From JBLMYQ01 sp050260055 (GTDB lineage Bacteria; Bacillota; Clostridia; Acetivibrionales; UBA4821), in assembly GCA_050260055.1 (NCBI GenBank), contig JBLNBO010000007.1, positions 1 through 64,000 of the forward strand: 64,000 nt of DNA, read 5' to 3'. Below are positions 58,826 to 64,000 of the stretch, piece by piece. The notes under the pieces are model-generated. The model worked only from the letters and a program-made list of their open reading frames with translations. It did no database searches and had not been told where the DNA came from. The translations under genes and the position numbers were made by a program. Each line of letters opens with the position of its first letter. Position 1 is the first letter of the stretch.

Positions 58826-59755
58826 CTATTTTTTTATGACAGATTCTAGAACTTTTACAATCCCGGTATTAGCATTAATTTGAACTTTTGCTCCTATAGG
58901 AAGCGTGGATTTTACTGGCCCGTGGCCACATGGGAAGGAATGGATTATAGGCTTGCCCAATGATAAAATAACTTCATTTATAACATTAATAATTGATTTT
59001 CCTGAGGAATTTTCACAATCAGTAAAATCGCCAAGAATGAAACCACTGCAAGAATTTAATTTACCGGCATTTTTTAATAGGGTAAGCATTCGGTCTATTG
59101 CATATACATGCTCGCCTACTTCTTCAATAAAGAGAATACAGTTTTCAGTATCAAGTTCATATTTGGTACCAATAGTTCCGATAATTGTAGATAGATTTCC
59201 CCCATATAATCTTCCTGTTGCTATGGCTGCTGATTTACTTTTAGATATACCTTCAGCCTTCATCCCAAGGATATAGTTTCTCTGTATTATCGAAATAGAA
59301 CTAATCATATTATTGACATTAAAGTCTTCCTGGCAGTTGCCAATATTAATTACCATAGGTGAATGAAAGGTTATAAATCCAGAATATTGTGTAAAAATGT
59401 TTAGTAAAAATGAGATATTGCTGTAACCTGCAAAAATTTTTGGATTTTGCGCAATGACTTGAAAATCAAGCATATTCAATAATCTTTCTGTTCCATAACC
59501 CCCTCTGGAGCAAAGTATTGCATTAATGCTTTTGTCCTTAAACATTTCCATCAAATCACTGGCTCTTTCTTCATCGGTTGCGGAAAGATAGCCATCTGAT
59601 TTCAAGGCATTTCTACCCACTTTTGTGAGATAGCCCATGTTGTTTAAAGCCTGAATACCATTTTCAAAAGATTCCTTGTGCTTTTCTTCAATAGGGCTTG
59701 CGGGAGATACTATACCGATTGTGTCACCTTTTCTTAAGGCTTTTGGTTTAATCAT
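58826..59755 (-). CDS. LD-carboxypeptidase, peptidase family S66
   Basis: A 309-residue enzyme that cuts the L,D bond of muropeptides (recycling) or microcin-type substrates. KGDTIGIVSPASPIEE at the N-terminus, the nucleophile region CSRGGYGTERLL with the Ser in the GYSNIS segment, LFIEEVGEHVYAIDRML with the Glu and GHGPVKSTLPIGAK with the His are present. TTGGAGGAACA precedes ATG 59755. Confidence 0.92.
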   Translation of the reverse strand: MIKPKALRKGDTIGIVSPASPIEEKHKESFENGIQALNNMGYLTKVGRNALKSDGYLSATDEERASDLMEMFKDKSINAILCSRGGYGTERLLNMLDFQVIAQNPKIFAGYSNISFLLNIFTQYSGFITFHSPMVINIGNCQEDFNVNNMISSISIIQRNYILGMKAEGISKSKSAAIATGRLYGGNLSTIIGTIGTKYELDTENCILFIEEVGEHVYAIDRMLTLLKNAGKLNSCSGFILGDFTDCENSSGKSIINVINEVILSLGKPIIHSFPCGHGPVKSTLPIGAKVQINANTGIVKVLESVIKK

Positions 59756-60389
59756 TGTTCCTCCAAGTAGTAGTTATATCAGTTAATTCTATGCACTCGA
59801 CTGCTATAATAATGTACTAAGATTTAGTAAGATGAGTAAATTATTATTATAAATTCTTATATGACGATGAATTATGAAATAATTGAAAAATAAAATTACT
59901 AAAGAAATATTTAATCAGCCAAAATTAGTAGATGAATGGGGAAAAGCAGAAAATATGAAGATAATATTAACATAGTGAGCAAAAGAGAAATAATTATATT
60001 AATATCTAACAATTTTAGTGCGTTTTGATTTAGGTATAAATTGTAAAATTACTGTTAAAATATAATTGATAAAGCTTATAAAAAAATAAACATATGTTTA
60101 ATAAGTTTTTATTTGGCTGATTAACAGCAGATTAAGACGTTACGTTTTAAATAGAAAAATATTTATAAAAAAAAGAAGGAAAACAAATTTTGATTGTCGA
60201 ATATAAAATGACTATGTAAGGCTAAAAAAATTTCACAATTATATTCATAAGGGTTTAAGGCATATGTTTATATTGCTTGAGAATAGACATCAATAGAAAA
60301 AATATTGTTACAAACATTTAATTTTTCTACTTGGGAGGAAAAAGAAAAAATTTGTCGAAATCAATAAACCAAGAATGATAGGTGTAGCA
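59756..60389. other. long AT-rich region before dnaG
   Basis: No gene is seen. TTAATCAGCCAAA (59911-59923) is repeated exactly inverted as TTTGGCTGATTAA (60112-60124), enclosing about 190 bases that carry no open frame. GGGAGGAAAAAG (60333-60344) lies upstream of a nine-codon TTG frame that overlaps the first ATG of the dnaG region; the dnaG ribosome site itself is ATAGGTG. Confidence 0.5.
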
Positions 60390-62222
60390 ATGCCAGGTTA
60401 TTTTTCTGAAGAACTTCTTGATGAAATAAAGAATGCAAATGATATTGTTGATGTAGTATCAGAGTATGTTAAGTTAAAAAAAAGCGGAAAAAACTACTTT
60501 GGTTTATGTCCTTTCCACGCAGAGAAATCACCATCATTTTCTGTTTCCTCTGAAAAACAAATTTATTTTTGTTTTGGCTGCGGCGCCGGTGGGAATGTAC
60601 TTCACTTTATTTCTAAAATTGAGAATCTTGAGTTCACGGAAGCTGTTAAACTTCTTGCCGAACGAGCAAAGATACATATTGATGAAGCAAGCGACAGCAG
60701 ATTTCAGCCTGAAACAGCAAAGCTTAAGGAAGAAATATACGAGATTAATAAAGAGGCAGCAAGATATTTTTATACTAAGCTATTTGAAAAAGAAAGCGAA
60801 ATTGCACGAAACTATATAAAAAGTAGAGGAATATCTCCTGAAACCATAAAGAAATTCGGATTGGGCTTTTCATCTTTGAAGGATAGGGAATTAACAGATT
60901 TTCTATTGGAGAAAGGGTTTAGAAAAGAGGTTGTTTCGGTATCAGGTCTTTCATATATAGATAATCAAAATAGGCTTCATGATAGATTTAGGGGAAGAAT
61001 AATTTTCCCGATATTTGATGTAAGAGATAGGATAATAGGTTTTGGAGGAAGGATACTTGACAACTCACAGCCTAAATATCTGAACTCGCCTGAAACAGTT
61101 GTATTTAATAAAAGAAGAAATTTGTATTGCCTTAATTTAGCAAAAAAGTCTCAAGAGAAGAAGGTAATAGTTGTCGAAGGTTATATGGATGCAATATCCT
61201 TATACCAAAATGGTATAGATAACGTTGCAGCTACGCTGGGAACTGCTTTAGCGCCTGAACAGGGGCGCCTTCTTAGAAAATATTTTGAAGAGATTGTAAT
61301 TTCATACGATTCTGATGCCGCTGGGCAAGCGGCAGCAATCAGAGGGCTGGATTTGTTAAGCGATATGGAAATTGCAGTTAGAGTGATGAAGATTGACGAA
61401 GGAAAAGACCCTGATGAATTTATAAGGAAAAAGGGAGCAAAATACTTTAGAAGCTCAGTTGATTCAGCAAAATCTCTCGCAGAGTTTAAAATAGAATTAC
61501 TTAAAAAGCAGTATGATTTAAATGATACAAAAGGTAAGATAGAATTTTTAAATAAAATGGCAGGAGTCTTGGCAAAAGTACAGAATAATATCGAGAGAGA
61601 TGCTTACATTAAAAATATCTCAAAAGATACAGGAATAAGCCAAGAACCAATATATGCCGAGATAGATAGAATACTTTATGGACACTCTAAAAGGATGCGG
61701 GCACCAAAAGTTCAGGCTTTAACGCAAATACAATCAGTAAAAAAAGATGATGGTTTAACAAAAGTTGAACAAGCAGAAAAAATGCTTATTGCACTTTTAA
61801 GCAATAATAGCATAGAAGCTTATCAATACATTAAGGATAAAATTAAGCCGGAAGGCTTTTCATCAGATTTGCTTGGGAAAATAGCGCTAAAGATATATAA
61901 AATGTATGAGCAAGGCAAAGAAGTGATGCATTCTGATATATTGAGTATCATTGAGAATGAAGAAGAAAGAAATGCTTACTCTGGGATTATTCAAAAAGAT
62001 TATGATTTTGAAGATTCACATAAAATAGCCGTAGATTTATTCAATGCAATAGAAAGAGAAAAACTTGAAGAGAGGAAGAAGAGTATTATAACGAAAATGA
62101 AAAATGAAAATCTTACAGAGGAAGAAGTTTTAGAACTTGAAAAAAAGCTTAGGGATATAACCGCAAAACTGCATAGCATAAAATCCGGTATGGGCAGACT
62201 TGTACAGAAAGGAGGAATGTAA
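60390..62222 (+). CDS. dnaG: DNA primase DnaG
   Basis: A 610-residue primase. The CHC2 zinc finger has Cys40, His43, Cys61, Cys64 (GLCPFHAEKSPSF, CFGCGAGGN). The TOPRIM domain follows (VVEGYMDAISL, SYDSDAAGQAAA), then the C-terminal helicase-binding domain. ATG 60390 has ATAGGTG six bases upstream; ATG 60375 would add five residues. It is two bases ahead of the sigma factor gene's Shine-Dalgarno-bearing end, forming the classical dnaG-rpoD operon. Confidence 0.96.
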   Translation: MPGYFSEELLDEIKNANDIVDVVSEYVKLKKSGKNYFGLCPFHAEKSPSFSVSSEKQIYFCFGCGAGGNVLHFISKIENLEFTEAVKLLAERAKIHIDEASDSRFQPETAKLKEEIYEINKEAARYFYTKLFEKESEIARNYIKSRGISPETIKKFGLGFSSLKDRELTDFLLEKGFRKEVVSVSGLSYIDNQNRLHDRFRGRIIFPIFDVRDRIIGFGGRILDNSQPKYLNSPETVVFNKRRNLYCLNLAKKSQEKKVIVVEGYMDAISLYQNGIDNVAATLGTALAPEQGRLLRKYFEEIVISYDSDAAGQAAAIRGLDLLSDMEIAVRVMKIDEGKDPDEFIRKKGAKYFRSSVDSAKSLAEFKIELLKKQYDLNDTKGKIEFLNKMAGVLAKVQNNIERDAYIKNISKDTGISQEPIYAEIDRILYGHSKRMRAPKVQALTQIQSVKKDDGLTKVEQAEKMLIALLSNNSIEAYQYIKDKIKPEGFSSDLLGKIALKIYKMYEQGKEVMHSDILSIIENEEERNAYSGIIQKDYDFEDSHKIAVDLFNAIEREKLEERKKSIITKMKNENLTEEEVLELEKKLRDITAKLHSIKSGMGRLVQKGGM

Positions 62223-62223
62223 G

Positions 62224-63300
62224 GTGGGAAATAACGAAAGTAAAAAGGCTATAATAAAAGAGTTGATAGAAAAAGGTAAAGCCAAAGGCATGCTTACCTA
62301 TAAAGAAATAATGGATGCGCTCGAAGAGATAGACCTGGATCCGGAGCAAATTGAGAAAATTTATGACACCCTCGAAAACTTTGGAATTGATATAATCGGC
62401 GATTTTGAAAGTGAAATTGAAGATATTCAATTAAACGAAGAAGACCTTGACCTTACAGTCCCTGAAGGTATCAGTATAGATGACCCTGTCCGTATGTATC
62501 TGAAAGAGATTGGTAAAGTACCTTTACTTTCTGCTGAAGATGAAATTGATCTTGCACAAAGAATGGAGAAAGGTGATTCTGAGGCTAAAAGAAGATTGGC
62601 TGAAGCAAATCTTAGACTGGTTGTTAGTATTGCTAAAAGGTATGTTGGTAGAGGAATGCTATTTCTAGATTTGATACAGGAGGGCAATCTGGGACTTATT
62701 AAAGCTGTAGAGAAATTTGACTATAGAAAAGGCTATAAATTTAGTACTTATGCTACATGGTGGATTAGACAGGCAATAACAAGGGCAATTGCTGACCAGG
62801 CTAGAACTATAAGAATTCCAGTTCATATGGTTGAAACTATTAATAAGCTTATAAGGGTATCAAGACAGCTTCTTCAAGAGTTAGGCCGCGAACCTTTACC
62901 AGAAGAAATTGCTAAAGAAATGAGTCTAACTGTTGATAAAGTTAGAGAAATCATGAAAATAGCTCAAGAACCTGTATCTTTAGAAACCCCGATAGGTGAA
63001 GAAGAAGACAGTCATCTCGGTGACTTTATTCCTGATGATGATGCTCCAGCACCTTCAGAAGCTGCTGCATTCACATTGTTAAAAGAGCAGTTGATTGATG
63101 TTCTTGATACACTTACACCAAGGGAAGAGAAAGTATTAAGGCTTAGATTTGGTTTAGATGATGGAAGAGCTAGAACCCTTGAAGAGGTAGGAAAAGAATT
63201 TAACGTTACACGTGAAAGAATTAGACAGATTGAAGCAAAAGCACTTAGAAAGTTAAGACATCCAAGCAGAAGTAAAAAATTAAAAGATTACCTAGATTAA
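62224..63300 (+). CDS. sigA: primary RNA polymerase sigma factor (SigA/RpoD)
   Basis: A 358-residue group 1 sigma factor. A region 1.1-like N-terminus (KKAIIKELIEKGKAKGMLTY), regions 1.2-2.4 (DPVRMYLKEIGKVPLLSAEDE, KFSTYATWWIRQAITRAIAD), region 3 (PVHMVETINKL) and region 4.2 (RTLEEVGKEFNVTRERIRQI) are all present. The start is GTG 62224, eight bases after GGAGG at 62211-62215; that site lies inside the end of dnaG. A terminator follows. Confidence 0.97.
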   Translation: MGNNESKKAIIKELIEKGKAKGMLTYKEIMDALEEIDLDPEQIEKIYDTLENFGIDIIGDFESEIEDIQLNEEDLDLTVPEGISIDDPVRMYLKEIGKVPLLSAEDEIDLAQRMEKGDSEAKRRLAEANLRLVVSIAKRYVGRGMLFLDLIQEGNLGLIKAVEKFDYRKGYKFSTYATWWIRQAITRAIADQARTIRIPVHMVETINKLIRVSRQLLQELGREPLPEEIAKEMSLTVDKVREIMKIAQEPVSLETPIGEEEDSHLGDFIPDDDAPAPSEAAAFTLLKEQLIDVLDTLTPREEKVLRLRFGLDDGRARTLEEVGKEFNVTRERIRQIEAKALRKLRHPSRSKKLKDYLD

Positions 63301-63339
63301 AAACTCTCAAATGAGAAACTCATTTGAGAGTTTTTTCAT
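63301..63339 (+). terminator. terminator of the dnaG-sigA operon
   Basis: A 15-bp perfect stem (63301-63315 with 63319-63333) followed by TTT. Confidence 0.9.
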
Positions 63340-63383
63340 AATCTAGGGGGATTCATTGATTTCCACTTTTGTTCATATTGGAA

Positions 63384-63572
63384 TTATTTCTTTGAATAAA
63401 CAAGTATAATTCCAGAGGTAAAGAATGAGCCTAAAAAGTCTTTGCTGTAAACTGGTAAGACGGCGATTATGTCATCTTTTTTAACATTGTTTTCTGCAAG
63501 GTATTTTTCCATCTGCTCATCAAATTTTACTAGAGAATCATTATAAATATAAAATGATTTAACTGCTATCAT
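63384..63572 (-). CDS. small hypothetical protein, 62 residues
   Basis: Begins MIAVKSFYIYNDSLVKFDEQ and continues with a charged helix and a beta-like tail (DDIIAVLPVYSKDFLGSFF). AAAGGAGGGACGTTAA lies directly before ATG 63572, so the start is well placed. No signal peptide or known motif. It is convergent with sigA; the 264 bases upstream of it to 63836 show no further gene. Confidence 0.6.
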   Translation of the reverse strand: MIAVKSFYIYNDSLVKFDEQMEKYLAENNVKKDDIIAVLPVYSKDFLGSFFTSGIILVYSKK

Positions 63573-63836
63573 TTAACGTCCCTCCTTTTTTGAACATTCC
63601 TAAAGATACATGTTAACTAATCCACTGCCTGTTAATAGTTAAAGGCTTCCTGTTAATTTTATTTAAGCTGATAAATGCTTAAATATATAAGTCAATAAGA
63701 ATAATTATTTTAAATAATATGAATAATCAGTAATCAAATATTACCTTAAAAAATTAATAATACTATGGAAAAATATTCTTATAATCATTATAATTATTTA
63801 TGTCTTAAGAATAATGATTTTAAGGAGGAATTTTTA

Positions 63837-64000
63837 ATGTCTCATGAGGTAACTAGTGCGGTTTCTGCAGAAGAAGCCCTTAAAAAGCTTAAAGAAGGGA
63901 ATAAGAGATTTGTATCAGGTAATTATAGTGAAAGAAATATTGGACCTGAGAGAAGAAAAGAATTGTTCGAAAATGGGCAAAAGCCTTATGCAATAATTGT
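63837..64000 (+). CDS. beta-carbonic anhydrase (5' part only)
   Basis: The first 54 codons of a gene cut by the window end. VSAEEALKKLKEGNKRFVSG and GQKPYAIIV-type end (in part) match the N-terminus of beta-class carbonic anhydrases, which interconvert CO2 and bicarbonate with zinc. The metal-binding Cys-Asp-Ser-Arg motif should follow just beyond the window. TAAGGAGGAATTTTTA precedes ATG 63837. Confidence 0.75.
   Translation, partial: MSHEVTSAVSAEEALKKLKEGNKRFVSGNYSERNIGPERRKELFENGQKPYAII

Noticed and set aside
60352..60378. Nine-codon TTG frame (leader peptide) overlapping the dnaG 5' end
   Set aside because: The GGGAGG site is 13 bases away, too far for good initiation, and the frame is too short to be convincing.
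1..64000. CRISPR array, insertion sequence or prophage
   Set aside because: No regularly spaced direct repeats, transposase, integrase or phage structural gene is visible on either strand; repeats seen are short palindromes.

Overview
The window is a 64 kb stretch of a low-GC, spore-forming, anaerobic Firmicute, most likely a member of the Clostridia. The evidence for this is an alpha/beta-type small acid-soluble spore protein, strong AGGAGG ribosome sites, several UUG starts, the FapR lipid regulator with its operator, the ylxM-ffh-rpsP-khpA-rimM-trmD-rplS-rbgA-rnhB gene order, a Re-type citrate synthase, an archaeal-type split glutamate synthase and an electron-bifurcating Nfn pair. The closest genus cannot be fixed from sequence alone; the Re-citrate synthase plus split glutamate synthase suggests a relative of cellulolytic clostridia (inference). 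Most of the window is well-ordered core genome. I see no insertion sequence, prophage or CRISPR array.

Layout. 1-420: the 3' end of a 5S rRNA, a tRNA-Asn and a rearranged tRNA-Asn-like copy. 455-4114: little-known surface or small proteins (an EF-hand-like anchored protein, a TadE/G-like protein with NGS repeats, a small Cys-rich protein and a decayed antisense relative of it). 4439-14924: lytic transglycosylase, ligA, yebC, a flavodoxin-like reductase, dgt-dcd, a spore protein, an Lrp regulator with an aminotransferase, and several unknown genes. 15722-18633: a chemoreceptor and a polysaccharide deacetylase. 18884-20736: era-yqzL-recO. 20815-28235: nfnAB, then, convergent, a Re-citrate synthase / aconitase / NAD-isocitrate dehydrogenase / GntR operon. 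28418-31520: low-complexity and membrane proteins, a MATE exporter and rpsT. 31906-37192: a five-gene glutamate synthase operon. 38238-44273: the FapR-controlled fatty acid operon. 44301-57593: cinA, two tiny genes, the SRP/ribosome/tRNA-modification cluster, ylqG-ylqH, yraN, a pyrimidine-nucleoside phosphorylase, rsmD and coaD. 57641-63300: a diguanylate cyclase, an LD-carboxypeptidase, dnaG and the main sigma factor. The window ends inside a beta-carbonic anhydrase gene.

The metabolic genes fit together. The Re-citrate synthase operon makes 2-oxoglutarate by the oxidative half of the TCA cycle, the glutamate synthase operon converts 2-oxoglutarate plus glutamine to glutamate, and Nfn balances ferredoxin, NADH and NADPH. 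A 28-bp perfect palindrome overlaps the predicted promoter of the citrate operon and is the obvious binding site for the GntR protein encoded at the operon's end.

The most unusual signals are non-coding. A palindromic ACTGTCAACT-type repeat lies in frame inside nfnB, and related copies lie near ligA, the IDH gene and the glutamate synthase genes. Several other imperfect palindromes sit between housekeeping genes (34544-34673, 47879-47985, 50353-50443, 51316-51432), one of them contributing the ribosome binding site of rnhB. No clearly new defence or mobile system is visible.
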